A program made the translations under genes and the position numbers. The notes under the pieces were generated by a model. It was not told where the DNA came from. It worked only from the letters and a program-made list of their open reading frames with translations, and searched no databases. A stretch of DNA of 64,000 nt. Source: Holothuria scabra. Taxonomy: Eukaryota > Echinodermata > Holothuroidea > Aspidochirotida > Holothuriidae. Shown here piece after piece: positions 8,551 through 21,000 of this stretch (positions are counted from its first letter, which is position 1; each line of letters starts with the position of its first letter). Location: assembly GCA_037179385.1 (NCBI GenBank), contig CM074181.1:48132394-48196393 (forward strand), read 5' to 3'.

Positions 8551-11135
8551 ACTCTTATCCCAAAGTTGAAACTACAATTTTTGTAGTTGTCCACAGAAAT
8601 TTTCACAGCTCTTTGACTGACACCTAGTTCAAATGATGTATAGTACTGAAGCTCATGGGCATATGCTGCACCAAGAATGTTTTGAGTGCATGTCGGGGGT
8701 CTTTTAAGCTCACTCTGAAGCAATAGACTGAGATTGTGTCTAGATGAAGATGAATTTTAGACAGTTGTGAGAGGGATTTAAATAATGAAGTATGGAGAAT
8801 TGGAACTTTGGTGTAAGAGGATTAGGACCTTAAACAATTTTATTTTCTTGTCCGTTGGGGTCTTACCACAATGTTTGGAACATTGATGCATACATAATAC
8901 AAAACAGTACAAGTCTGCAATACTGTTCTGAATTCAGGCCCTTCGTCTACGGTACAGTAAAATGCAAATAACTGGTCTCCTCTGGTGAGAATGAAGGCAG
9001 CCAACTCAAATTAAGAAATAGTTCATCTTGCCCTAAGAGTCCATAAAATTACATTGTAGGTGTGGGCCACTGAACAATTTGCTAAACACAAGAAATAATT
9101 TTTGGAATATCTTGTTCAAACTGGGACTTTGAACCAAAGTAATAAAGAAATATGTACCCTGTGGGAGAGATGCAGTGCTATCTTGGTGAGGATATGAACA
9201 ACTGGAAAGTACACTTCACCTAAATGTTTGGAATGGACATGAGCCTGATTCTCAGTGACTAGTGGGGAAATTCCTGTCTCCAAAATTCTCCATCATTCTA
9301 CCTGTAAGACTTATGATTCCCTCACCAGTATGGGGATTTCCTCATAGTGAGATATTCCACAACCGCTCAACACACCCTGCAACTCTAGGCACCTAAGGAT
9401 TATGTGACAAAACTGTGAAAAATGAAACAGCTGTAAACCACAACCTGATTATCATTTGGGAGAGTTGTCTCACCTGTGACAGATATTATCATACTGTATT
9501 GTTCTAAAGAGACATTCACGAAATAGGGCAGATTACTACACTAATGCAAATTAGGATAACGGCATTTTTGCAATACCTTTATGAATGTATGGAATGTAGC
9601 TGAAATTGTATGTATTTATTCAACTTAACCTAAAATGTACATCTTATATGGGCAACTTGTTTCACCTGCTGTGCTTTGGATCCTCAGAATGATACCAAGA
9701 ATTGCTAGAAATATCATATTTGTGAAACAAATACAATGCTACAATAGTGCAACAATTATTCCCTTCAATGTAAACATAGAATGTTTGTATTTGGTGAAAA
9801 CAAGGATAAAATAACAGTATTTGATTAAAACAAAGGTGTCCTACATACATGTTGCAATAAAAATAAACATCCAGCAGGTTCTGATCACTCGGTTGAAAGG
9901 AGAAATAAGTTTCGTAGACGTGTTTCTGGTAATCACTTCAAAGTTTGCAAATTAAATATGGAAATAAGAGGACCAAAAAGTGTGTTCCTTGCTAAGAGCT
10001 GTTTATGGAGCATTAAACTTTGTTGTAAATTTTAGAATCGTACCAAACACAGGAAGTCACTTTGGCTAGTGTTGTAAGACTAGCTTCAGAAATCAAACAT
10101 TTTGTATTGATTCAAGATGTGTGAGAAATGCCATGCAGAGACTAGTTACAAGAGGGCATGTGCCCCCACAAAGCTGTGCCTGCCCCTCTCCTTAGTGTGC
10201 ACCTGTGTAAAATTTTGGTATGTATATTAATCACATAGAGAAAGAACGTATTTAAAAATTAGTACCCCTCTATGGAAGGGGTTGTGACCCCCCTCCCCCA
10301 ATCTGTGCCCTCACTGCTATTCCACTAGTGCCATGTCCTGTTACTTCCACAGCTGTCACTGCTTCATCTTTTCTTACACATTGCAATATAAAGGGCTATA
10401 AGCAGTTGCCCTAAACCTATTTGAAACAACAGCAAAATCTCGCACGGTGTTGCCTCTTTCAGATATCTTTTGTGATATTTCAGGACTCATATATTACATA
10501 TTCTAGGTAAAATAAGGAGTTATTGCTCTTAAATTTCAAAATTCAGTGCTGCAAAAAATATTGTCACATGATTCTAAAGAGGCATTCCTAGAGTATGGTA
10601 GACCTCTGCACTTATGGTAGACCTCTGCACTTAAGGTTGACCAATGCTTTTCCCCTTAACTTTTTGTTTGTGCAAAATTAATCTATCTACATATCCATTT
10701 CAAGTGATCGCCAGTTTCTCCTCCAGCAAGAAACCTGCAACAACATATCAAATAAGGAATAAATTATAGAAGGAAGGTATTTACATGAACATTGTTGACA
10801 AGGTTGGATCAAAGAGAGTTATGTGAATATGTGAATCAGGATCGAGAACTAATCCTAGGAAGTTTTGGCTTTAGAATATCTGGAGACAAGTTACAGTCAC
10901 AATGTGGTATGGTTTTGTACGTATAAACAGTGCTTTTTCTTAAGTCCTCCCAACCATCTGGCAAAGGGATGTTCAGCGAATTCAAACTATAAACTGTTTT
11001 CCAATTAAAGAAGCTAAACGTCCACTGCATGAAGGACAACACTTGACTAACCTCACTGCCCTCAGATCATTTAAGTATTAACAGTGCTTGAGATACATTA
11101 GAAGGACATAAATATATTAGAAGAAGGGTTTGTGT
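8551..11135. other. Intergenic stretch with little recognisable content
   Basis: No coding exon was recognised. It contains a diverged copy of the AAAGGGC..AGCAGT repeat near 10,388-10,480, and a directly repeated phrase GGTAGACCTCTGCACTTA at about 10,597-10,634. Confidence 0.4.
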
Positions 11136-12855
11136 TTAAAGGCCCAGTTCTCTCACCCCAAACAGTACCTAACCTTCTTACTTAAGCCAGTGGCGTAGCC
11201 AGAATGGGATTTTTGGGGGGGCCTAGGTAACAAGTGGGGGGGGGGGGCCTGGTACCTCCGAGGGTCAGGCACGGCAAGACTATCTAAGCGGAGCGCCACC
11301 ATCGGTTGGCGCGGAGCGTACAAGAAAATTTTGGGCTTTAAAACCCCTCCAGATGGCCGGAAACGGTACTTCCCATGTGTTTTAAGCTGGATGTACCCAG
11401 CCTTGAAATACGAATCTCATGTCTGCGACTTCTCAAATAATGAGAATAAAAAATTAATCTATGAAAAATGGTAATACATACACTTTTTTGGGACCCCAAA
11501 ACTGGGCACTTCTGATCTGTGGCCTGGGGGATGACACTAAAGGGAACCGGTATATCCCTTTGCCTTGGGAAAAATTGTAAACTTCAGAAGGACGTAGATC
11601 GCAAATGCGGCAATATTTGAATCTAAGCGGAGCGCCACCATCGGTTGGCGCGGAGCGCACAAGAAAATTTTGGGCTTTAAAACCCCTCCAGATGGTCGGA
11701 AACGGTACTTCCCACGTGTTTCAAACTGGATGTACCCAGCCGCAAATGCGGCAATATTTGAATGGATTTCCGCTTACCTAAGGCAGTACCTTACCCTTTA
11801 ACAGGAAAACCAAAAGTAGTTGTGTCCCCCTCTGAGAAACTTTCTTTGCGTTAGATTTCCTAGATGCAAAATTAAAATACTACGAATAAATCTCTCAAAA
11901 TAATTGAACCGCAAAGCAGAAGTATGGATCATGTGGGAAACACATGAAATCAGGACCTTGTGGACAGTTTACAAATCCCCCGGACGCCAGTGCCAACTAG
12001 TAAAAAGAGGACTTGTCGAAAAAATCGTCCTACAGTAGCAATTGTCATGGGCAGGAGTGAGGCACGACATAGGCCTACTTGTTAAGGATGGAAGTGAAGA
12101 ATTATCCGAAGGCAGTACCTTACCCTTACCTGCTTACGGCATATTTTGTGTATGATAAAGTATGGGAATGGTCGTGTAAGAGTGGCCTCCAGTTTACGAT
12201 TGCCTTATTTTCAGTAAATCAATCAGCCATCCGAAAGGCAGAAAGGGTCTTAACCTAACAAAGTCACATTAAAGTTTGTCGTCGAGACTTTCGTTTCGCC
12301 TTCGAAGTGAAATGCAATAAACGACAGTGCAGATCACAAACGGTATCTAATTTAGTGAAAGTAGGCATTTTGAAGTTATTACTTGATTTCATACATGATT
12401 TCAGCCATGTTTTTTTTTTAATTTTTACACATTTTATTTACTGTTTTGAAGGAAATACTTCAAAGTTTATTTCCGTTCAAACATTTTATTTTTTTCAATT
12501 ATTTTATCAGGACGCAAAAAATCTGGGGGGGGGGGCCTGAAGAAAATCTGGGGGGGGGGCCTAGGGCCCCCAGGCCCCCCCCCCCCCGCGGCTACGCCAC
12601 TGACTTAAGCCCCTCCCACAATTGTCTGAAATTCATCCTCATCCAGCTGCAATCTCAGTTTATTGCTTCAAGGTGAGTATAGATGAGCTCAATGTGTATA
12701 ATCAAAACACTCTCAGTACAGTTCATGCTGTGTAATAAAAGCTTTGGTACTCTGCATTGGTTGAATTAGCTGTCAGTCAAAAGGATGAGCCAATTTAGAA
12801 TTTCGGTAAACCCCTACCAAAATTGTAGTTTGGGGTGAGAGGACTGGCCCTTTAA
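11136..12855. mobile_element. TTAA MITE, split by a hAT-like insertion
   Basis: The ends are TTAAAGGCCCAGTTCTCTCACCCC and the inverse of GTTTGGGGTGAGAGG..GGCCCTTTAA. The element is about 297 bp once the insertion at 11188-12602 and one duplicated 8-mer are removed. The uninterrupted relative at 58,044-58,358 shows the original continuity across the insertion point. TTAA ends suggest a piggyBac- or Kolobok-type target choice. Older copies are at 56,723 and 62,355. Confidence 0.85.
11188..12602. mobile_element. hAT-like non-autonomous element with perfect 8-bp target duplication
   Basis: The element begins CAGTGGCGTAGCC and ends GGCTACGCCACTG. It is flanked by ACTTAAGC at 11180-11187 and 12603-12610. 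CAGTG termini and an 8-bp duplication are hAT hallmarks. Poly-G/poly-C tracts lie just inside both ends. An internal direct repeat of about 120 bp (AAGCGGAGCGCCACCATCGG and onwards) occurs near 11,286 and again near 11,624. No transposase was recognised. Its insertion interrupts the TTAA MITE, giving a clear age order. Confidence 0.9.
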
Positions 12856-13122
12856 GTAAGATGAAACTTTTTGCACTCATGTCATTTTACTACTGAACAG
12901 TTAACCATCTTTCACATTTTTGGATTGTAAGTGGTAGCAAAACATCGTAAGACTTTGTTAAGCCACAGCAACGTTTCTGTTCATTTTCAGTGTTATGGTT
13001 CAGACATAACATGTCAGCAGAGGTACCCTTTCGTTTTTAAGACTGGGTTCATTCAAAATTTAATTGTTTTAATTATTTATGAGATCCTGAACTCCTTTTG
13101 TTCATGCTCAAAAGCAACAGGC
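12856..13122. other. Non-coding stretch
   Basis: Nothing recognisable was seen between the TTAA MITE and the inverted repeat at 13,123. Confidence 0.35.
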
Positions 13123-13265
13123 CAATTTCCGAATATCAAAAACAAAGGATTGTGGGATAGACTTTTGGTGTGCGTCATTTTTGCCACAGTAAAAAGACAT
13201 TGACAAAAACAACGTGTACCAAATATCTATCCCACAATGCTTTGTTTCTGTTATTTGGAAAATTG
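13123..13265. repeat. Fold-back inverted repeat
   Basis: CAATTTCCGAATATCAAAAA then CAAAGGATTGTGGGATAGA pairs with TATCTATCCCACAATGCTTTG then TTATTTGGAAAATTG. The arms are about 55-60 bp with mismatches. It is probably a small MITE. Confidence 0.65.
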
Positions 13266-13504
13266 TCTATTTATGAAATGCAGTAAAGAAAAGAATCGGT
13301 TGAATTTAGGTGTCACTCCCATATAAAAATGAGCAGGTGTAAAAAGAAAACCTTAAGTAGGTCGGTTTTTCAGCATTCTGTTGTGATGAAAATCAATAGT
13401 AAGCTTTTCAGAGAGGTGAACATCCTTTGTCGATTCAGTTTAATTTCAATCCTACGTCAGGAGTGGATCCATTAGAAAAAGGCATAATGCTCGTATTCTC
13501 AGCC

Positions 13505-13752
13505 CGCCTGGTGTTTTGCTTCCCACCGGCATCAGGAGCATCAGGCTAGCAGTCGGGAGTTCGAGTCCTGGCCGGGCCATACCGAAGACTTTAAAAAGGG
13601 AACCTACTAGACTGCCATTGTGCTTGGTGCTGCAGCATTAGCAATGGAGTAGGGGAAACAAGCCCGTTAGCCACAACTCGAAAAAGGGCCGTGGTCGGCT
13701 CGACTTGAACCAAATTGTTGGAAAATGGGCCGTAAAACTTCATATAACCTAA
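13505..13752 (+). repeat. tRNA-derived SINE, copy D
   Basis: A good B box, GAGTTCGAGTCC, is at about 13,556-13,567. It is followed by the full family body: CATACCGAAGACTTTAAAAA, GCAATGGAGTAGGGG, AACAAGCCCGTTAGCCACAACT, AAAAGGGCCGTGG and GGGCCGTAAAACTTCAT. Confidence 0.78.
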
Positions 13753-14051
13753 ACTAACCCACCGTCTTCAGATCTTAGAATGTAAGACAACACAGTATGT
13801 CAATACGACACTCGGGTTGTTGCACATATTGGCTGTTCTTTTGCCGGGGGATTTGCCTGGTCGTCAGAGTTAACACTTGTCCCTGGGAAAAACTTCTTAT
13901 AGATCATAGGTTATTTAATCTTAATGTCGATATTCTCTTCTTCAGTGTCGGCCAACCTTGGCCTTAAAGGAGTTAAGTTACTTTACCCGTTTGAAGTGAT
14001 ATAATTCTGTTTGACAAGTTGGATATTATTTCTTTTGTATTTTCTTGTTAG

Positions 14052-14197
14052 GTTTTTACACTGCTTCACAGTTATATACGCCCCGTGGAGATGGTATGGA
14101 TAGGTCTGACAAGACTGTAAGAGTTTCTCAGAGCAGTAGGAAAGGTTCCTCTTACAGTCTCAAGAAGGCCAAGAACCCTTCAAGCTTTGTGCACTAA
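14052..14197 (+). CDS. Possible terminal exon of an unidentified gene
   Basis: A long pyrimidine-rich acceptor (TTTCTTTTGTATTTTCTTGTTAG) precedes a frame open for 47 codons. The frame ends at TAA 14195-14197, and AATAAA is at 14231, 34 nt after the stop. The frame (entered with two bases of a split codon) reads FYTASQLYTPRGDGMD, then a basic, serine-rich tail ending KKAKNPSSFVH. I do not recognise the protein. No matching upstream exon was found between 6.5 and 14 kb, although one acceptor-like site occurs at about 13,950. Another frame is open for 22 codons. Splice signal plus poly(A) signal is the main support, so this could be chance or a pseudogene. Confidence 0.33.
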
Positions 14198-14239
14198 GCT
14201 CATATTCAGTCTAGTGGAGACATGTGCCAGAATAAAGGA

Positions 14240-14970
14240 GTAGAGGGCTTGCAAATTGCCCAGCTACTTTACATGCAGTTATGTAGAATTATCGATTTTG
14301 CATTTATGCTGATGAAAATGCATTTATCAATTCTTTTGACACGCATTTAAAAAATCCAGGTCTTTCTGTCAGTTCTGAAGATACTAACCCATAGTGGGGT
14401 CGTCTGTGCAAAATAGAAATTATAGTGTCACAAAGCTAAGCCTTAAGGTTACCAGAGGAAGAACAATTGGCCACCCAAAACTGCATTGTTTCCGTCTTAT
14501 AAATGTTAGGAAAACATTGATCTAACGAAAAAATTTTTTATTAATAGACCGCAATAATCCAATTTGTTAATGGTTCTACCAAGTCGTTCAAAACAAGGAT
14601 GTTGAACTTCAAGTTTATTCACAATATGTTTGATATCGGGTTCAAGAAAAAATTAGTCGTCATTTGTTTGGACGTGTGGCCTCCTAGCAAAGCTCTTGAG
14701 TGTAAGAGAAAACTGTGGTACGATCAATTGGTCACTAAACTCTTGAGTTAACGTCATTTTCTTACTGTGCAGAGACGAATATTAAAATGAATTGATGAGG
14801 TAATGGAAGGGAAGCAGTGATTACTCATTCCGTTTGCTTTGAAATGTTACATGCTCACTGAGCATGTACATTCCTTCAATGTTGGGTGCAGATGCTGAAT
14901 TCTTATTTTTGTAATAAATTTCTTATGCATATAACTGAAATGGTGTCCCTAAGACGTCAGTACTGTTTTT
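14240..14970. other. Non-coding stretch before the satellite-bearing element
   Basis: No exon or repeat was recognised. Confidence 0.35.
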
Positions 14971-15017
14971 GATTCCTTGCCGAAGGCAGGCAAGGAATCT
15001 ATGCGATGGTGATGTCG

Positions 15018-15070
15018 TGTGTATGTGTATGTGTGTGTGTGTGTGTGTATGTATGTGTGTGTGTGTATGT
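15018..15070 (+). repeat. TG-rich microsatellite
   Basis: Alternating TG with TATG interruptions just inside the left hairpin. The same placement is seen in the related element at about 40,612-40,655. Confidence 0.9.
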
Positions 15071-18000
15071 GACACTTTAGCTTGTAAACACGATATCTCA
15101 AGAACGGTACATGTGACTATGCTCATATTTGGTGTGTGGGTCGGTCATATTGAGTAGATGATCCGTATCAATTTTCGTGGAGGTCAAAGGTCATTTGGGG
15201 TCATGAGAGGTCAATAGGTAAATTCCTTAGAAATTGCTTGTAAACACGGTATCTCAAGAATGGTAAGTGTGACGAATCTCATATTTGGTGTGTGCATTGG
15301 CCATATTGAGTAGATGATCCCTATTGTTTTTGGTGGAGTTGAAAGGTCATTTGGGGTCACAAGAGGTCAAAAGGTCAAAACTTCGTAAACTCGATAACTC
15401 GAGAATGGTACATGTGACTAATCTCATATTTGGTGTGTGGGTTGGTCATATTAAGTAGATGATCCGTATTGATTTTAATGGAGATCAAAGGTCATTTGGG
15501 GTCACGAGAGATCAAAAGGTCAAAACTTCGTAAACACGGTTACTCGAGAACGGAACATATGACTATGCTCTTATTTTGTGTGTGGATTGGTCATATTGAG
15601 TAGATGATCCCTATCGATTTTCGTGGAGGTCAAAGGTCATTTGGGGTCAGGAGAGGTCAATAGGTAAATTCCTTAGAAATTGCTTGTAAACACAGTATCT
15701 CAAGAAGGGTAATTGTGACTAATCTCATATTTGGTGTGTGCATTAGCCATATTGAGTAGATGATCCCTATCGATTTTTGTGGAGATCAAAGGTCATTTGG
15801 GGTCACGAGAGATCAAAAGGTCAAAACTTTGTAAACACAATATCTCGAGAACGGTACATGTGACTATGCTCATATTTGGTGTGTGGGTTGGTCATATTGA
15901 GTAGATGATCCGTATCAATTTTCGTGGAGGTCAAAGGTCATTTGGGGTCACGAGAGGTCAATAGGTAAATTCCTTAGAAATTGCTTGTAAACACAGTATC
16001 TCAAGAAGGGTAATTGTGACTAATCTCATATTTGGTGTGTGCATTGGCCATATTGAGTAGATGATCCCTTTTGTTTTTGGTGGAGATCAAAGGTCATTTG
16101 GGGTCACGAGAGGTCAAAAGGTCAAAACTTCGTAAACACGATAACTTGAGAAAGGTACATGTGACTATGCTCATATTTGGTGTGTGGGTCGGTCATATTG
16201 AGTAGATGATCCGTATCAATTTTCGTGGAGGTCAAAGGTCATTTGGGGTCATGAGAGGTCAATAGGTAAATTCCTTAGAAATTGCTTGTAAACACGGTAT
16301 CTCAAGAATGGTAAGTGTGACGAATCTCATATTTGGTGTGTGCATTGGCCATATTGAGTAGATGATCCCTATTGTTTTTGGTGGAGTTGAAAGGTCATTT
16401 GGGGTCACAAGAGGTCAAAAGGTCAAAACTTCGTAAACTCGATAACTCGAGAATGGTACATGTGACTAATCTCATATTTGGTGTGTGGGTTGGTCATATT
16501 GAGTAGATGATCCGTATTGATTTTAATGGAGATCAAAGGTCATTTGGGGTCACGAGAGATCAAAAGGTCAAAACTTCGTAAACACGGTTACTCGAGAACG
16601 GAACATATGACTATGCTCTTATTTTGTGTGTGGATTGGTCATATTGAGTAGATGATCCCTATCGATTTTCGTGGAGGTCAAAGGTCATTTGGGGTCAGGA
16701 GAGGTCAATAGGTAAATTCCTTAGAAATTGCTTGTAAACACAGTATCTCAAGAAGGGTAATTGTGACTAATCTCATATTTGGTGTGTGCATTGGCCATAT
16801 TGAGTAGATGATCCCTATCGATTTTTGTGGAGATCAAAGGTCATTTGGGGTCACGAGAGGTCAAAAGGTCAAAACTTTGTAAACACAATATCTCGAGAAC
16901 GGTACATGTGACTATGCTCATATTTGGTGTGTGGGTTGGTCATATTGAGTAGATGATCCGTATCAATTTTCGTGGAGGTCAAAGGTCATTTGGGGTCACG
17001 AGAGGTCAATAGGTAAATTCCTTAGAAATTGCTTGTAAACACAGTATCTCAAGAAGGGTAATTGTGACTAATCTCATATTTGGTGTGTGCATTGGCCATA
17101 TTGAGTAGATGATCCCTATTGTTTTTGGTGGAGATCAAAGGTCATTTGGGGTCACGAGAGGTCAAAAGGTCAAAACTTCGTAAACACGATAACTTGAGAA
17201 AGGTACATGTGACTATGCTCATATTTGGTGTGTGGGTCGGTCATATTGAGTAGATGATCCGTATCAATTTTCGTGGAGGTCAAAGGTCATTTGGGGTCAG
17301 GAGAGGTCAATAGGTAAATTCCTTAGAAATTGCTTGTAAACACGGTATCTCAAGAATGGTAAGTGTGACGAATCTCATATTTGGTGTGTGCATTGGCCAT
17401 ATTGAGTAGATGATCCCTATTGTTTTTGGTGGAGTTGAAAGGTCATTTGGGGTCACAAGAGGTCAAAAGGTCAAAACTTCGTAAACTCGATAACTCGAGA
17501 ATGGTACATGTGACTAATCTCATATTTGGTGTGTGGGTTGGTCATATTGAGTAGATGATCCGTATTGATTTTAATGGAGATCAAAGGTCATTTGGGGTCA
17601 CGAGAGATCAAAAGGTCAAAACTTCGTAAACACGGTTACTCGAGAACGGAACATATGACTATGCTCTTATTTTGTGTGTGGATTGGTCATATTGAGTAGA
17701 TGATCCCTATCGATTTTCGTGGAGGTCAAAGGTCATTTGGGGTCAGGAGAGGTCAATAGGTAAATTCCTTAGAAATTGCTTGTAAACACAGTATCTCAAG
17801 AAGGGTAATTGTGACTAATCTCATATTTGGTGTGTGCATTGGCCATATTGAGTAGATGATCCCTATCGCTTTTTGTGGAGATCAAAGGTCATTTGGGGTC
17901 ACGAGAGGTCAAAAGGTCAAAACTTTGTAAACACAATATCTCGAGAACGGTACATGTGACTATGCTCATATTTGGTGTGTGGGTTGGTCATATTGAGTAG

Positions 18001-21000
18001 ATGATCCGTATCGATTTTCGTGTAGGTCAAAGGTCATTTGGGGTCAGGAGAGGTCAATAGGTAAATTCCTTAGAAATTGCTTGTAAACACAGTATCTCAA
18101 GAAGGGTAATTGTGACTAATCTCATATTTGGTGTGTGCATTAGCCATATTGAGTAGATGATCCCTATCGATTTTTGTGGAGATCAAAGGTCATTTGGGGT
18201 CACGAGAGGTCAAAAGGTCAAAACTTTGTAAACACAATATCTCGAGAACGGTACATGTGACTATGCTCATATTTGGTGTGTGGGTTGGTCATATTGAGTA
18301 GATGATCCGTATCAATTTTCGTGGAGGTCAAAGGTCATTTGGGGTCACGAGAGGTCAATAGGTAAATTCCTTAGAAATTGCTTGTAAACACACTATCTCA
18401 AGAAGGGTAATTGTGACTAATCTCATATTTGGTGTGTGCATTGGCCATATTGAGTAGATGATCCCTTTTGTTTTTGGTGGAGATCAAAGGTCATTTGGGG
18501 TCACGAGAGGTCAAAAGGTCAAAACTTCGTAAACACGATAACTTGAGAAAGGTACATGTGACTATGCTCATATTTGGTGTGTGGGTCGGTCATATTGAGT
18601 AGATGATCCGTATCAATTTTCGTGGAGGTCAAAGGTCATTTGGGGTCATGAGAGGTCAATAGGTAAATTCCTTAGAAATTGCTTGTAAACACGGTATCTC
18701 AAGAATGGTAAGTGTGACGAATCTCATATTTGGTGTGTGCATTGGCCATATTGAGTAGATGATCCCTATTGTTTTTGGTGGAGTTGAAAGGTCATTTGGG
18801 GTCACAAGAGGTCAAAAGGTCAAAACTTCGTAAACTCGATAACTCGAGAATGGTACATGTGACTAATCTCATATTTGGTGTGTGGGTTGGTCATATTGAG
18901 TAGATGATCCGTATTGATTTTAATGGAGATCAAAGGTCATTTGGGGTCACGAGAGATCAAAAGGTCAAAACTTCGTAAACACGGTTACTCGAGAACGGAA
19001 CATATGACTATGCTCTTATTTTGTGTGTGGATTGGTCATATTGAGTAGATGATCCCTATCGATTTTCGTGGAGGTCAAAGGTCATTTGGGGTCAGGAGAG
19101 GTCAATAGGTAAATTCCTTAGAAATTGCTTGTAAACACAGTATCTCAAGAAGGGTAATTGTGACTAATCTCATATTTGGTGTGTGCATTGGCCATATTGA
19201 GTAGATGATCCCTATCGCTTTTTGTGGAGATCAAAGGTCATTTGGGGTCACGAGAGGTCAAAAGGTCAAAACTTTGTAAACACAATATCTCGAGAACGGT
19301 ACATGTGACTATGCTCATATTTGGTGTGTGGGTTGGTCATATTGAGTAGATGATCCGTATCGATTTTCGTGGAGGTCAAAGGTCATTTGGGGTCAGGAGA
19401 GGTCAATAGGTAAATTCCTTAGAAATTGCTTGTAAACACAGTATCTCAAGAAGGGTAATTGTGACTAATCTCATATTTGGTGTGTGCATTAGCCATATTG
19501 AGTAGATGATCCCTATCGATTTTTGTGGAGATCAAAGGTCATTTGGGGTCACGAGAGGTCAAAAGGTCAAAACTTTGTAAACACAATATCTCGAGAACGG
19601 TACATGTGACTATGCTCATATTTGGTGTGTGGGTTGGTCATATTGAGTAGATGATCCGTATCAATTTTCGTGGAGGTCAAAGGTCATTTGGGGTCACGAG
19701 AGGTCAATAGGTAAATTCCTTAGAAATTGCTTGTAAACACAGTATCTCAAGAAGGGTAATTGTGACTAATCTCATATTTGGTGTGTGCATTGGCCATATT
19801 GAGTAGATGATACCTTTGTTTTTGGTGGAGATCAAAGGTCATTTGGGGTCACGAGAGGTCAAAAGGTCAAAACTTCGTAAACACGATAACTTGAGAAAGG
19901 TACATGTGACTATGCTCATATTTGGTGTGTGGGTCGGTCATATTGAGTAGATGATCCGTATCAATTTTCGTGGAGGTCAAAGGTCATTTGGGGTCATGAG
20001 AGGTCAATAGGTAAATTCCTTAGAAATTGCTTGTAAACACGGTATCTCAAGAATGGTAAGTGTGACGAATCTCATATTTGGTGTGTGCATTGGCCATATT
20101 GAGTAGATGATCCCTATTGTTTTTGGTGGAGTTGAAAGGTCATTTGGGGTCACAAGAGGTCAAAAGGTCAAAACTTCGTAAACTCGATAACTCGAGAATG
20201 GTACATGTGACTAATCTCATATTTGGTGTGTGGGTTGGTCATATTGAGTAGATGATCCGTATTGATTTTAATGGAGATCAAAGGTCATTTGGGGTCACGA
20301 GAGATCAAAAGGTCAAAACTTCGTAAACACGGTTACTCGAGAACGGAACATATGACTATGCTCTTATTTTGTGTGTGGATTGGTCATATTGAGTAGATGA
20401 TCCCTATCGATTTTCGTGGAGGTCAAAGGTCATTTGGGGTCAGGAGAGGTCAATAGGTAAATTCCTTAGAAATTGCTTGTAAACACAGTATCTCAAGAAG
20501 GGTAATTGTGACTAATCTCATATTTGGTGTGTGCATTGGCCATATTGAGTAGATGATCCCTTTTGTTTTTGGTGGAGATCAAAGGTTATTTGGGGTCACG
20601 AGAGGTCAAAAGGTCAAAACTTTGTAAACACGATAACTGGAGAACGGTACATGTGACTATGCTCATATTTGGTGTGTGGGTCGGTCATATTGAGTAGATG
20701 ATCCGTATCAATTTTCGTAGAGGTCAAAGGTCATTTGGGGTCATGAGAGGTCAATAGGTAAATTCCTTAGAAATTGCTTGTAAACACGGTATCTCAAGAA
20801 TGGTAAGTGTGACGAATCTCATATTTAGTGTGTGCATTGGCCATATTGAGTAGATGATCGCTATTGTTTTTGGTGGAGATCAAAGGTCATTTGGGGTCAC
20901 AAGAGGTCAAAAGGTCAAAACTTCGTAAACTCGATAACTCGAGAATGGTACATGTGACTAATCTCATATTTGGTGTGTGGGTTGGTCATATTGAGTAGAT

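Noticed and set aside
13950..14016. Internal exon after CTTCTTCAG at 13,950
   Set aside because: The acceptor is fair, but no good donor follows and the possible join to 14,052 puts the tail in a frame that stops after 22 codons.
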